From: Casuarina equisetifolia
Taxonomy: Eukaryota > Streptophyta > Magnoliopsida > Fagales > Casuarinaceae
DNA: 64,000 nucleotides
Assembly (NCBI GenBank): GCA_028551475.1
Contig: CM052358.1
Location: forward strand, 560,501-624,500
Direction of reading: 5' to 3'
In this document: piece after piece, positions 1 to 10,525 of the stretch
Layout of the letters: the number at the start of each line of letters is the position of its first letter
Position numbering within the stretch: position 1 is the stretch's first letter
Made by a program: the position numbers and the translations under genes
The notes under the pieces: generated by a model
Database searches by the model: none
Told to the model about the DNA's origin: nothing
The model's input: only the letters and a program-made list of their open reading frames with translations

Positions 1-95
1 CTCTCTCTCTCTCGTATCTTTGAAAGTGTGTTTTTCTTTGAAAAATGTATTCTCTTCTATTTCACTAATAATCTTTTCATTGGGGACTATGGCAG

Positions 96-2781
96 CTGTT
101 ATGCTAATGCTGTGCTTCAGTGCCTGGCATTCACTCGGCCTCTTGCTGCTTATCTTCTTTATGGGCGTCATTCTAAATCATGCAAGTTTTCTTCATGATT
201 CTTCTGTGGGCTTATGACATGTTCAGCTAATTTTTTGATTGAGAAATGCTTTCTCATTTTGCCACGTTCATTGGTTTTCCAGGCCAAAAGAAGGGTTGGT
301 GCTTTATCTGTGAGTTTGAATGTCTTATTCAGAATGCAAGGGAAGGCTATTCCCCAGTGTCTCCCATTGGGATACTATCTAAAATCCATAAAATTGGTAG
401 TAATCTTGGTCATGGAAAGGAAGAAGATGCCCATGAATTTTTGAGGTGAGCCATCCACAGAATTTTTCCTGTTAGATTCATTAATTTTCGTGTGAGGTCC
501 TGTCTTGTTTCCCCTTTTTCCTTCTCAAATATGTATCATGTGATCAGCTACTAAGATGGCAGGTATGCTGTTGACACAATGCAATCTGTTTGCCTCAAAG
601 AAGCTGGGACTGGTGGTCCATTGGCAGAAGAAACGACCCTAGTAGGCCTTACTTTTGGGGGTTACCTTCGATCTAAGGTTGTTCCTAATTTGATTATTGG
701 CATAGGTCACGCACATCAATAATTGAAATTAGCTCTACAATAAAGTCCTTTTGGTGTTGGTCATAATTTTTTGTTTTGGCTGAGATCCCTAGATAAAGTG
801 CATGAGGTGCCTTGGCAAATCTGAACAGAATGAAAGGATGATGGATCTCACTGTTGAGATAGATGGGGACATTGAAACTCTTGAAGATGCTCTTACACAA
901 TTTACAGCTACTGAAACCTTGGACCGGGATAACAAGTACTACTGTGGCAGGTTTGGTTCATCTGGTTATTTGGACCAAATTTTATGCATCTACAAATTTC
1001 TATCTTTTCATTTTTGTTGTGAAGAACGAAGCTAAGAGTTGTGTCAATAATTTGAACCATCCTTATAATTTTCCCTGAGCTTCATCTAGTTTCATGTGTA
1101 AATCCCCAATCATGGGAGTTATTTTCTCTAGAATTTTCATCTCCCGCATCTTACTGGCTTTCTTCCAGATGTAAAACTTATGAGAAGGCGAAAAAGAAGT
1201 TGAAAATATTAGAAGCACCAAATATTTTAACGATTGTGTTGAAGCGATTTCAGGTAAGTCTGTGATCACAATATTATTACGAACTTGATGCTAATCTCAT
1301 TTCTAATGCTTTTGCTATGATTGGTTTGCAGTCTGGGAACTTTGAGAAGTTAAACAAATCAATTCAGTTTCCTGAGGTTCTCAACATGGATCCATATATA
1401 AGTGGAGTGACCGATAGATCTCCTCTTTACAGTCTTTACGCAGTGGTGGTTCATTTGGATATCATGAATGCTGCATTTTCGGGCCATTATGTCTGTTATG
1501 TGAAGAATTTCGATGGGGATTGGTTTAGAATAGATGATAGCAGAGTAAGTTCTTTGGTTATTTTTGATATGTGAGTTGGGCTCATTGCTTTCTACAATTT
1601 ATCTTTCCTATTTTAATTTCTTTATTTAATTTATTTTTAGTAAACAAGCTTCTTTGAATCTAATGGAACTTTAAATGAGTTATTAGACCATTGTCGAGGT
1701 TGTCTACCAAATCTTTTGCATCTTGGAGTGGAGAAACGGGCTTATTACCTTTGTTTGCCATCTTTCATACGTAGTTCTTAGAGACTAATGCATATGTGGG
1801 TAGTTGTGTTTGTTGTCAATAAGTGACGTGGATACTCTTTCAAATATGTGATCTAATACTAGGTAACAGAAGGTTGCACGCACTTGTGTATCAATAATAT
1901 TTTGCTTGAGTTGTATTCTCAGATGTTAGAGTTGACTGGTGGCACCTATTTTTTGTTTAGGTAGAACCTGTGGGATTGGAGAGGGTCTTGTTTGAAAGGG
2001 CGTACATGCTCCTTTATGCTAGGTAACATATAAAGCTCAATCTGCCTATTCCGATTTAATATTTACTTTGGAACAAATACCAATTTCCTGAATTTTGTCA
2101 TTCATGATTACTAGGCACACTCCACGAACCCCAACTTTTATTGGAAGCAATGTGTCGTCTCATAGTGGGCGGTCAAAGAAAAGGAACTCGGACAATCTTC
2201 CTTCGAGTCTTACTACATCCAAGGCAGAGTGTAATGCTGTGGGAGCGCAGGTGAAGCTTGGAAGACACAACAATCAATCGTTCCATCCAGAGGATTGGAG
2301 ATTCCATCCAATGCAAAGAGTTCCTGCTGTGGATTCATCAAGTGAGAGTTCTTCCCTTTTCAGCAGCTCAGATGCAAGTTCTTGCAGCACTGCGAGCATC
2401 AAGGACTCTGCCAGCACAGGAGACTTGTCTGATTACATATTTGGTGAAGCACGACCCAGATGGTATAACCACTATGGGGTTTCTTCAGACTCAGTTTCAT
2501 CCTCCTCCTTTGGAAACTTGGATGCAGATTCAGAAGCGGACAATGACACTTGGAGAGTAGCATCCCAGGGGAATGGCTGGAGAGATGATCTGGATGGAGA
2601 TGGGAACTCTGCAATTTTGTATACTGACACAACTAGACATTATAGAAAATCTGGCAGCCAGTTCGGTGGTAGGAGGGGCACTGACTTCGAGCAATTTGGT
2701 TATGCTAATCCTAGTGTTGTAAATTCTGGTGTATCATGGAGAAGAACAAGTGGTGATATATCAACTCAAACGTTTTATTGA
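96..2781 (+). CDS. Ubiquitin carboxyl-terminal hydrolase 16/17-like (5' part outside window)
   Basis: C-terminal two thirds of a plant USP-family deubiquitinase, a cysteine protease that removes ubiquitin from proteins. Exons read from splice sites and phase: 96-181, 283-445, 563-677, 793-950, 1169-1253, 1332-1544, 1961-2022 and 2115-2781. All junctions keep frame and give about 515 residues to the stop. The first exon holds the Cys box (SCYANAVLQCL, catalytic Cys second); the third has EEDAHEFLRYAVDTMQ. A CxxC-type zinc pair (KCMRC, then YYCGRCKTYEK) follows. The His box GHYVCYVKNFDGDWFRIDDS is in the sixth exon. The last exon encodes a Ser-rich, low-complexity tail ending STQTFY, typical of UBP16/17 in having SSESSSLFSSSDASSCST and DYIFGEARP. 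The N-terminal membrane segment and MYND finger expected for UBP16-type proteins would lie upstream of this window. The second junction uses a GC donor (see findings). Family call strong; UBP16 versus UBP17 not resolved. Confidence 0.93.
182..282 (+). other. Non-canonical GC-AG intron in the UBP gene
   Basis: The exon ending TCA T is followed by GCAAGTTT, and the acceptor is TTTTCCAG at 275-282. Joining T to GC restores Cys and continues the conserved reading (SKSCQKKGWCF). Using the nearby GT at 186 instead would break frame. GC donors normally need a strong match to AAGT at +3 to +6, as seen here. Confidence 0.8.
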
Positions 2782-3398
2782 GGCTTGAGTTGAGATGCAA
2801 GTAAGCGCTTGTATTTAGGTATAAGCAAAGAAAAAATTCATCATCAATTCTTTTTTCCCCCAACCTGTCTTCCCGCTGTTGATCTTTCCTTGCTTTTACT
2901 TCTGATATTTGCTTGTCTGTTGGCTTCAATATGTGCTTGATAGTAGTTGTTCCTTGTCCAATCCGTAAGCAACATTGTGTAACATTGTTTGTACATTGAA
3001 TATCAAAAAATGAGTGTCGAACCTAAGAAACGAGGCTTCACGTGATTGGTAACTCCAGGAAACTTCTGTATGTAGAACATATTAACAGTAAATGAATATT
3101 GACTCGATTACCTCCCAAGCCATGTGCCAAAGCTTGGCCTATTAATTCTGTTTCACCTATGACTTTGAATCCAGTGACATTTGCTGTGTAAGACGAGAGT
3201 CATCTTCTTTCTCACAAATAACTTCTGAGAGAATTAGACATTGTGATATACCGAAAGAGAGGAGAAGAGAAAGGAACGACGGCGTTCGAGTTCTCTGGCG
3301 TTGCGATATCAACGGGCCCAGAGCGACTTGGGACGGCGGGTTAGAGATATCAGCTGCCATTTGAGCCCCTTGGAGAAAAAGGCTTAAAACACAGCCAT
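2782..3398. other. Intergenic: UBP 3' UTR and YigZ-gene 5' region
   Basis: About 200 bases after the UBP stop look like 3' UTR (T-rich, with several AATAT/AATAA-like stretches). The rest leads into the IMPACT-family gene on the same strand. An antisense frame over 3157-3453 exists but resembles nothing I know and overlaps the coding start. No further gene seen. Confidence 0.5.
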
Positions 3399-5839
3399 AT
3401 GCCAATTTCAATTTCGCCACTCCGTTGCCAGCGCTACCGTATCTCCGCCTCACTCTTCACTGTCGCCGGAGTCAAGAGAACCATGGTCACTGGCAGCAGC
3501 AGCAGCAGCAGCAAGGCGGGTGCCTTCACGACCATCAAAGAAAGAGTGACGTTCGAGAGAGAAATCAAGAAGAGCAAATTCATCGCCATTGCCGGTCCCA
3601 TTTCCGACGAGCCGTCCGCTCTTTCCTTCCTCTCCCAGGTTTTTATTCTATCTTCCCCTTTTCCTCTCATTGTTACTATTAAGTTCCGATTTTCGTGCCT
3701 GAAATTCTCAAAGGTATGACCTTCGTTCCGGAACATCTTAAAGGTTGCAGTGTCGACCTTTTGCCCATTATAACCATGTCATGTCCACTTTAAGATCGTA
3801 TATGCGTGCCTTTGATTTTTCAATTTCACGACACACCCGGGCAGGAATGAGTCTGAGGATTTATAGTTTGGTTCCTTTGAATGATTTTTTTTTTTTTTTT
3901 TTCAATTAAAGATTAGGTAATTTAGTTTCTTTGTTCATGTTTAGGTCCGAGATCCACGTGCTACTCACAACTGCTGGGCTTATAAGGTACATTGTTCTAC
4001 GCACTTTTCTTTGTCAATGAGCCTAATTGGTTTAGCTTCTCCAAAAAAAAAAAAAAAACAAAGTTTAACTTGCCAACTTAAAATGATTTAGGAGGAAGGA
4101 AACTTGATAGGGATGTCTTTTATGCCTTTACGAGTGCTCACGCTCTGGGGTTTTTGAATTGTTGGTGTTCTTTCTACTGTTAACTGCCTGACTTCTTGTA
4201 AGGCATCGACGAGAATTTTGGCTCTCAACATGGTTATAGTTTTAACAGCCTTAGGGCGACTTAAAGTGCACCGAATTTGGAAAAGTGAGGAATAAATTTG
4301 AGTTTTGAATGGGAACTGTATGGCCACATTTGATGGATTTCGTATCTAACCTCTTTTCAGTTTGGATCCATTTGCGTCATTTGTCTTATTTTCTTGGGTA
4401 CACACGGCTTGGCTGCCATGCAAATCGTGATTGGACTGCATCAAGGGGATACATTTTACGAATCTTATAAGTGGTTTATCATTGTCTCAGTATCCAAGAA
4501 TTTAGTCGAATACACTTGTTTTTGACATCTCAGGTTGGAGATCAGTATCGGTCTAATGATGATGGTGAGCCATCGGGTACAGCTGGCAAGCCAATACATT
4601 CTGCTATTGTTTCTTCAGGAGTAGATAGGGTTATGGTGGTTGTGATCAGGTTTGTATTTCCCAAATCCATTATGAGTGATAGATGTCAATGATGTTATAT
4701 GCTTTTATAGGCATTTAAGTTAGATGTTCGTTGGAAAGAGCAAAATGGTTGTTACTTTTGCATGACGGTAGGTCTTGTTCCTTTTATTTAGTTTGTGTGT
4801 CGTGGGTTTTCAGCTTTGCTTTAAATGATTCAGGTTATGTTCATGAGCTTAGGTTGGTTAGGATTTTGTTGTACTACTCCTATGGTTTGCTTCAATTAAA
4901 TTCCAGGTACTTTGGAGGCATCAAACTTGGCACCGGAGGACTGGTCAGGGCTTATGGCGGAGTTGCATCAGAATGCTTGAGAAACGCCCCAACTTGCCTT
5001 GTGAAATCAAAGGTAGTATTTTTCTTTCTGGGGCTGTTATGAGGCTTTACTTACAATTCTGGCTGCTTGCTAATCCGCTTTATTAAAAGAGTTGGCAAAA
5101 GCTAATTAATGCATGTCATCTAAAATCTTTAGCTAACTTTCAGGTTTTTTGTCTCTGGGAAACTTTCTTTCTTGGGATACTCATTAATGAATTTGATTGC
5201 AGGTTCCAATGGGTGTTGAAGTTCCATTTGATCTTTTGGGAGTTCTGTACCATCAGGTGATCTGCATGTTCTTTAGATTTTTAAGCATTGGCATGGTTTC
5301 CTTAGTGTACATGACAAATTAATCTGAAAAACAAAGTTGTTCTTTGTCTTCTTGGTTGCTATTGATTTGATACGTTTCTTTGGCTGGCTATTTGTTAGCA
5401 TTTCTGTTACATAGAGTTCTGTTTTTGCTTTCCTATTGTCTATCTTTTTTCTTCTTCTACCGTCAGTATTGAAAAAGAAGTTTTGCTAGATTGCCTTCTC
5501 CTTTAGGGGCCACGACATGTAAAATGAACGGAATCTTTCTTCAGTTTAGTAGATTTTGTCCATGCTTAGTGACACCTCTAAATATTTTCATTTTGTATGT
5601 GAATTGCATAAATGGAGATGTCAATTATTGTCTTTTAAACTTAACTTTGTATGCTCTTGTCTTGTGCTTGGTGTTTACAGCTGCAAGCTTTTCAAGTTGA
5701 AGACATCAAGCAGGATTATGATACTGGTAAGGATGGTATCAGCATGGTCACTTTCAAAGTTGATTTTGATCAGGCTGAGAAATTGGAGGAGGCTTTGAAA
5801 GCCAATTGTCGCCGAGACTTAGAGTTCTATAAACACTGA
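3399..5839 (+). CDS. IMPACT/YigZ (UPF0029) family protein
   Basis: Six exons: 3399-3638, 3945-3986, 4534-4649, 4907-5012, 5203-5256 and 5681-5839. They sum to 717 nt, or 238 residues plus stop, with all phases consistent. The family core is clear: [12 protein letters not shown], then ATHNCWAYK, then [17 protein letters not shown], then [22 protein letters not shown]. These are the hallmark motifs of the UPF0029 N-terminal fold shared by bacterial YigZ and the N-terminal half of eukaryotic IMPACT. The C-terminal part ([14 protein letters not shown]) matches the DUF1949-type ferredoxin-like domain. The first Met gives a 28-residue basic, Ser-rich leader before an internal Met at 3483, which could be an organelle transit peptide or simply 5' UTR. 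A CAG/AGC run at about 3495-3513 encodes a Ser tract. The biochemical role in plants is not established; a nucleic-acid or translation-linked role is only inferred from relatives. Confidence 0.92.
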
Positions 5840-7252
5840 GTCAGACTTAGTCATATCCTCTACATGGTTGGAGACATTTCGTTCAACAGCGAAAACCAAT
5901 CATGAAGGCAGCACTTTCAGGACCTGGTGTGTCCACTCCCTTTCTTCTGCTTTGTGAAGTGATCTATACAGGCTGCCAGGCAGATAACCCATATTGGTTT
6001 AAGTCTCACTTCAGGAAAAGTATAAAAGGATTAGTCAGAGGTTGCTGTGAGTAGCTATTGAATTTTGCCCGATCTTATATGTTGAATTGTATACACATTG
6101 TTCAGTATATAAAGATATCATTATACCCCATTTCGAGCTGTTCGACATAATGGTATCTTCCGATGCTAGAATTAACAGGCTATTGGCATCCGTCCTTGCA
6201 AAGAGAGGAGTAAAGAAAAAGAAGAAAAAGGAATTAAGAAACCCTACCACTATTGCAATCATGGCATTGCGTTTTCTCAGCTTATTTGATCAAAAAGTAT
6301 GAGTACTTGCCTAAAACTCAAGTTATTGATCTTGTGTTTTCTCAGCTTATTTGATCAAAAAGTATGAGTACTTGCCCAAAACTCAAGTTATTGATCCTTA
6401 TAAATTACTATTCCAACATTTTTTTCATAAGACTTTCTTGTTTGTACTTCAAGTGCCTTTAGTTGCTGAGATGAACTACAGCTGAGAAACTTGGATCGGT
6501 TTAGTAATTCATACTTTACTTTTGGCCTCATATATTGTGTTCAAGGCGTCTTACAATTTCCTTAAAAGATTCCAGTTCTTCACTTGCTAAATGTTGAATT
6601 TGAAATAACAAATTATTACTTGTGATAGAATGTCCAAGCATAAAGAGCAAAGTGTAGCGTGTGGACTCATTGCTTTGCAGTAAAGATCGAGGCATCGTGT
6701 GCATGGTCGAATCTGCAGCTAGTTAGTAGCTGAATTTGGCGTTGTTTCTCTTCTCTTCTCTCTTCCTCCCATAGAACTTCTTTCTTGGTTGTTCTAGCTG
6801 TTTCTATCATATCCTTCAAGCATATTTCTACGTTTGGCGTTCTTTGCTCTTTTTTTTTTTTGGTTTAATTTCGCATGCTTTGGCATTTATATTTTTGAGT
6901 TTGGTAGTAAAAGAGCTCGTATAATTTTCAAGATAAGGACCATAAATAACGGGATCACTCAATATTTTCAGGACTAGAATAGCAACCCCACAGGAACACA
7001 GACATGCTTAGGAGAAAGATTAAAGCTCTCGTGAAAGGATATGCATGAAAATGGCTCTTCTTTTATTTAGTTTATCTGGACAAGGAAGAGAAAGTCACGC
7101 AATCTATAGCAAGTACACAGAAACTCGGGAGAACCCCAGACGGTCCTAGCACCAAACTAAGATCCATGGACTCTTAAAACTCCATCAGGACCAAGATTCA
7201 TTTATTTATTGTAGATGCACAGGCAGAACCATGGCATATAGACTGATCCTCC
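5840..7252. other. Intergenic between YigZ gene and first PELPK-like gene
   Basis: Contains the 3' UTR of the YigZ gene, a 65-bp tandem duplication (6271-6400) and AT-rich spacer. The stretch 7060-7252 is the 3' flank of the minus-strand gene and resembles sequence after the + strand paralogue at 23332-23520. No further gene seen. Confidence 0.5.
6271..6400. repeat. Tandem duplication, two units of 65 bp
   Basis: Unit starts GTTTTCTCAGCTTATTTGAT at 6271 and again at 6336. The copies differ by very few bases (CTAAAAC versus CCAAAAC, and the extreme end), so the duplication is recent. Confidence 0.93.
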
Positions 7253-7903
7253 TTAAGCATGAGGGGGCGTGAAGAGGTGAGGAGTGGCTGGCAATTTGGA
7301 TGGAATGGTGGGGGTTGTTGGGATGGCAGGCAACTGAGTGGCTGACGGTGTAGGCAGTTTTACTCTTGGATCTGTAGGCACGTTTGGCAAAGTCGACTTC
7401 TGCAGAGCTGGTTCAGCACGGATTGAAGGTATCTGGCCGGAAGGCAATACTGGAGAGGTGGGATTAGAAAGTGTTGTCTGAGAAGGTACATGGTCTTCAA
7501 GCGGCAGTGCTGGAGACCTGGCCAACGATTTTGGCAATGAGGCTTTAGGTGGTTTTGGCTGAGAGCGTATAGGGATTCCTGGCAAAAATGGTTGAGTCCA
7601 CACATGAGGCAGATTTGGCTGAGAGGGTTTATGGCTTCCTGGGAAAACTGGTTGAGTCCACGCATGAGGCAGATTTGGCGTGAAGGGTATATGGCTTCCT
7701 GGCAAAAATGGTTGAGTTCTCACATTAGGCAATGAACCAAAAAGCGGAAATTTCCGGTGATGTATGACTTTTGGTTTATGAACTGTCAACTTGGGCAGAT
7801 AATCATGGACCAAAAGCTGGCGAGCTGCTAAGCTTACATCGGTGCTCGAGAGTGAAAGTGCTAATACCAAACTCGAAATGAAGGTAACCTTGTAGAAACC
7901 CAT
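7253..7903 (-). CDS. Secreted Pro/Leu-rich PELPK1-like protein, subtype A
   Basis: Single-exon 216-residue protein. N-terminal signal peptide (VTFISSLVLALSLSSTDVSLA, cut before ARQLL) and a mature part made of Pro, Leu, Ser and Thr. Residues roughly 55-115 hold three copies of a 20-residue unit with cores LPNVRTQPFLPG, LPHAWTQPVFPG and LPHVWTQPFLPG. It ends in LFTPPHA. It is the closest relative of the + strand gene at 22744, with which it also shares promoter sequence, in opposite orientation. Its TATA element is altered (see findings). The family resembles Arabidopsis PELPK1-type wall proteins and the proline-rich secreted peptides of legumes. A wall or apoplast location is inferred from the signal peptide and composition; no enzymatic motif is present. 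Confidence 0.82.
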   Translation of the reverse strand: MGFYKVTFISSLVLALSLSSTDVSLAARQLLVHDYLPKLTVHKPKVIHHRKFPLFGSLPNVRTQPFLPGSHIPFTPNLPHAWTQPVFPGSHKPSQPNLPHVWTQPFLPGIPIRSQPKPPKASLPKSLARSPALPLEDHVPSQTTLSNPTSPVLPSGQIPSIRAEPALQKSTLPNVPTDPRVKLPTPSATQLPAIPTTPTIPSKLPATPHLFTPPHA

Positions 7904-8641
7904 GCCGATGGGAACAGAAACTTCAAAGAAGCAGCTTATACTTTATGCACCTTCTAGCCTGCGTATGTGTTCTGGTGTGTTTTTTGGGGAATAGCGAGGA
8001 TCCATTGGGATTTTGTAGAGATTACATGTTGAAGAATTCAAGGATTCGGAAGCACCAACCTAAGTTTCATGAGTTGCAAGGTAAGTCTTTGATTGATTGG
8101 TCGCAATTTCAAAAGTTAACAAGCTTTAACGAATGGCTTCAACACACGGTGGCCACACTTCGTAGAGCATGCGAATGAGCTACCGAACTAGCTTGGGCCT
8201 AACAAATTATAGGTGGTGCTTGTGTCATATAGTTCAGTTTTCTATTTTGGACCTGAAAAAGAATTATATACCTCCTCTGGCCATTGGGCCAACAATATGG
8301 CCTTAACGCGCCGAATGATCTATCAAACTCTAATAAATAATAATAATAATCATTAAGATAATAAGAATTATCAACATTTTAGTTTCACGTCTTTTCTCTG
8401 TGTTCAAGTATTTCCTTTAATATTTAAGTACTTTTTAACATAATATCATAGTTCAGATTTAAGTAAGATACTCAGTAAGATTAACAATTGGGTTTTCAAT
8501 AGAGTGGGTTAATGGGTTAGCCGAAAGTCCGATATTGTCCCCACTACAACGCGAGTGTTACGGAAATCAAACCAAGACCCAGAAAGTGGTATTTTTATTG
8601 TGTTTGCTATCAACAAGAGATGGGTTTCCATGTAAACACGG
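7904..8641. promoter_or_regulatory. Upstream region of the subtype-A gene
   Basis: Bases about 7904-8200, read on the minus strand, match the region upstream of the inverted paralogue (about 22450-22743). Shared blocks include TGATTGGTCGCAAT and AACGAATGGCTTCAACAC. The TATA position of the paralogue (CTCTATAAAAACCC) reads CTCTACAAAATCCC here. From 8200 to the tandem array at 8642 is AT-rich spacer with no gene. Confidence 0.6.
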
Positions 8642-8699
8642 AGGACAGCAAACTAGGTAAAGCAAAAAAAAGTGAAACAAAATTATTGGAACCGAATAC

Positions 8700-9060
8700 C
8701 ATTAACTTGGGGGAGGAGGAAGAGGGAGAAGAAGAAGAAGGTAGGAGGCGGAGCCGGCCCTGCGGGCGGCGGCGGCGGCGGAGGTGGAGGCGGAGGCGGA
8801 GGCAGCCCTAGGGGAGGAGCCGGCCCTGCGGGCGGCCCGTCGTCATCGTCGTGGTCGTGGTGACCGTGGTCCCGGTGGCGGTGGTCTTTATCGTGGTCGT
8901 GGTCTCCGTAGTCGCGGTCGTTGTCGGAGGCGGCCGCGGGGGCGGCGGGTTGTTGATGCTCCGGAGAAGGCCGTAGGCGGCGACGATGACGTCGTCGGAG
9001 CCGTCGTCGTCGTCATCGGCGTCGTCATCGGCGGCGGGGGGTTGTGGATGCTCCGGAGAA
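8700..9060. repeat. GC-rich GGA/GGC/GTC trinucleotide tract
   Basis: Long imperfect trinucleotide runs, strikingly GC-rich for this window. Because of their periodicity they open reading frames on both strands. They encode the acidic and Thr-rich tail of the BED-type gene on the minus strand. Confidence 0.85.
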
Positions 9061-9366
9061 GGCGGTACAACCCCCGGATTTACATTCAGTTCAGCAACCA
9101 TTTGCATCCGAACGGTCTCAGGAACATTCGGACAGGCAGTGGCACCTTTTCCTGGTAAGCAGGATAGGTGTGCCATAATCCATATGGGAGGGACTCTCCG
9201 ACCTACAGATAAACAACAGAGAGGGAAAAGGAACTAGTGGGAGAAACAGAGTGAAACGGAAAAAAAAGGGAGAAGAGATATAGAGTGTACCTGTGTACCC
9301 ACAAAATTTGCAGGTAAACTGCCTTAGAGTTATATGATAAAACCAAAACGATGAGGGTCTTTGCAT
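8808..9366 (-). CDS. BED-type zinc-finger protein (tandem copy 1)
   Basis: Predicted two-exon gene, 9366-9291 joined to 9202-8808 (471 nt, 156 residues). The donor is CACAG/GTAC and the acceptor TCTGTAG/GTCGG. Joining restores the BED pattern: CKFCGYTG + RRVPP, IMAHLSCLPGKGATACPNVPETVRMQM. This matches the plant BED form C-x2-C ... HL ... G-x-G ... C-x-x-VP. After the finger, the tail is Pro-rich, then acidic (DDDADDDDDG), then Thr-rich from trinucleotide repeats. There is no transposase or dimerisation domain, so it is a finger plus low-complexity tail, not a full hAT protein. Whether it is expressed is unknown. The upstream minus-strand region is CT-rich, as in plant 5' UTRs. Confidence 0.6.
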
Positions 9367-9540
9367 TTTCTACGGAGAAAGTGAGACACGGAGAGTGAGA
9401 GAGTGAGAGAGTGAGAGAGTGAGAGATTGAGGGAGTGATTCCGGTGAGGTCCTCACAATGAGAGGGAGAGAGACGAGAGAAGAGAGGAGAAGATAGAGAA
9501 AGAAGAGAAGAGAGGAGACTAAAGGAAAGCCTGCAGAAGA
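9361..9540. repeat. Purine-rich GAGAGT run
   Basis: Repeated GAGAGTGA units followed by GAGAGGAGA-type sequence on the + strand, i.e. CT-rich on the strand of the BED-type gene, just upstream of its start. Also present in unit 2, but shorter there. Confidence 0.8.
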
Positions 9541-9620
9541 TCTTTTGCTTTCCGGAAATAACCGAATCCGGCGGGCATGTCTGCCTCCATGCCTGTATAA
9601 ATTTGGCATTTTGGAGGATC

Positions 9621-9719
9621 ACTTTCCTTTTGGGCATGAGAAGGGTGCGAAGAGAGACAGCCGTGACCCAGTGAATCGGGGAACGAGAAATGTCGAGAAA
9701 TGTGAAGGCTGACGTCCGG
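9621..9719 (+). pseudogene. DnaJ-like gene fragment in tandem unit 1
   Basis: Aligns with the coding strand of the J-domain gene at 33567-33670. A 24-base exact block lies at 9694-9717 against 33568-33591 (opposite strand). On both sides of an internal gap the match continues, including GGGCATGA and GGTGCGAAGA. Translated, it keeps GHEKGAK ... NRGTRNV versus GHEMGAK ... NLGTRNV, then hits a stop. A 10-base tandem duplication (CGAGAAATGT at 9684 and 9694) breaks it further. Confidence 0.8.
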
Positions 9720-9927
9720 CAAATCAGACCATATCTAAGAATTTAGACAAGAGGAATGGCCACAGGTCCTACACAAGGCCATGGAGGCCTACATTTATGA
9801 TTCGGGGCTACCAGGAATAGCATTAGTAACAACAAAACAAATTGCCTTGCCCATGAAGTTTTAGGTGAAGAGTAAGTGGAACACCTTGAGCAGTGTAACT
9901 TGAAACCAAAGCTCCTTTTGATTTTGC

Positions 9928-10525
9928 AATCTAATTAGGAAATTATTTGTATAATAGTAGGAAAATATTTTATTTATTTATTTGTATATTTTTTATGTTG
10001 ATTAATCTTTACATTATAAAAGGACAAGTAAGGTATATATATATTTTTTTAAGAAAGCAATACATCATAATTGTGGCTTTTATAAGTTGGAGATATGCAT
10101 ATATATTTCATCTTATATTTCTTGATATGACCGATTACTCTTTTTATATGGGATAATCTAATTATGAAATTATTTGTACAAATAGTAGGGGAATATTTTA
10201 TTTATTTATTTGTATATTTTTCATATTAGTCAATCTTTACATTATAAAAAGACAAGTAATGTATAGTTTTTTTTTTTTAAAGAAAGCAATACGTCATAAT
10301 TGTGGCTTTTACAGGTTGGAGATATGCATATATATTTCATCTTATATTTCCTTATATAACTGATTACTCTTTTTATATGGTGTAATCTAATTAGGAAATT
10401 ATTTGTACAAATAGTAGGAGAATATTTTATTTATTTGTTTGTATATTTTTCATGTTGTTCAATCTTTACATTATAAAAGGACAAGTAAGGTATAGTTTTT
10501 TTTAAGAAAGCAATACATCATAATT
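9928..10525. repeat. Three ~228-bp subrepeats within unit 1
   Basis: Units start near 9928, 10155 and 10384 with AATCTAATTA(G/T)GAAATTATT. Each carries ATATTTTATTTATTT, then CAATCTTTACATT, then AAGAAAGCAATAC. The third is truncated. Confidence 0.88.

Noticed and set aside
7945..8178. Open frame on + beginning MHLLACVCVLVC
   Set aside because: It is the reverse strand of the promoter conserved between the two subtype-A genes; a counterpart appears at 22568-22801 for the same reason.
8784..9158. Arg/Gly-rich + strand frame in the GC-rich tract (also 12088-12438)
   Set aside because: It arises from trinucleotide periodicity. Only the minus strand gives a recognisable BED finger once spliced.
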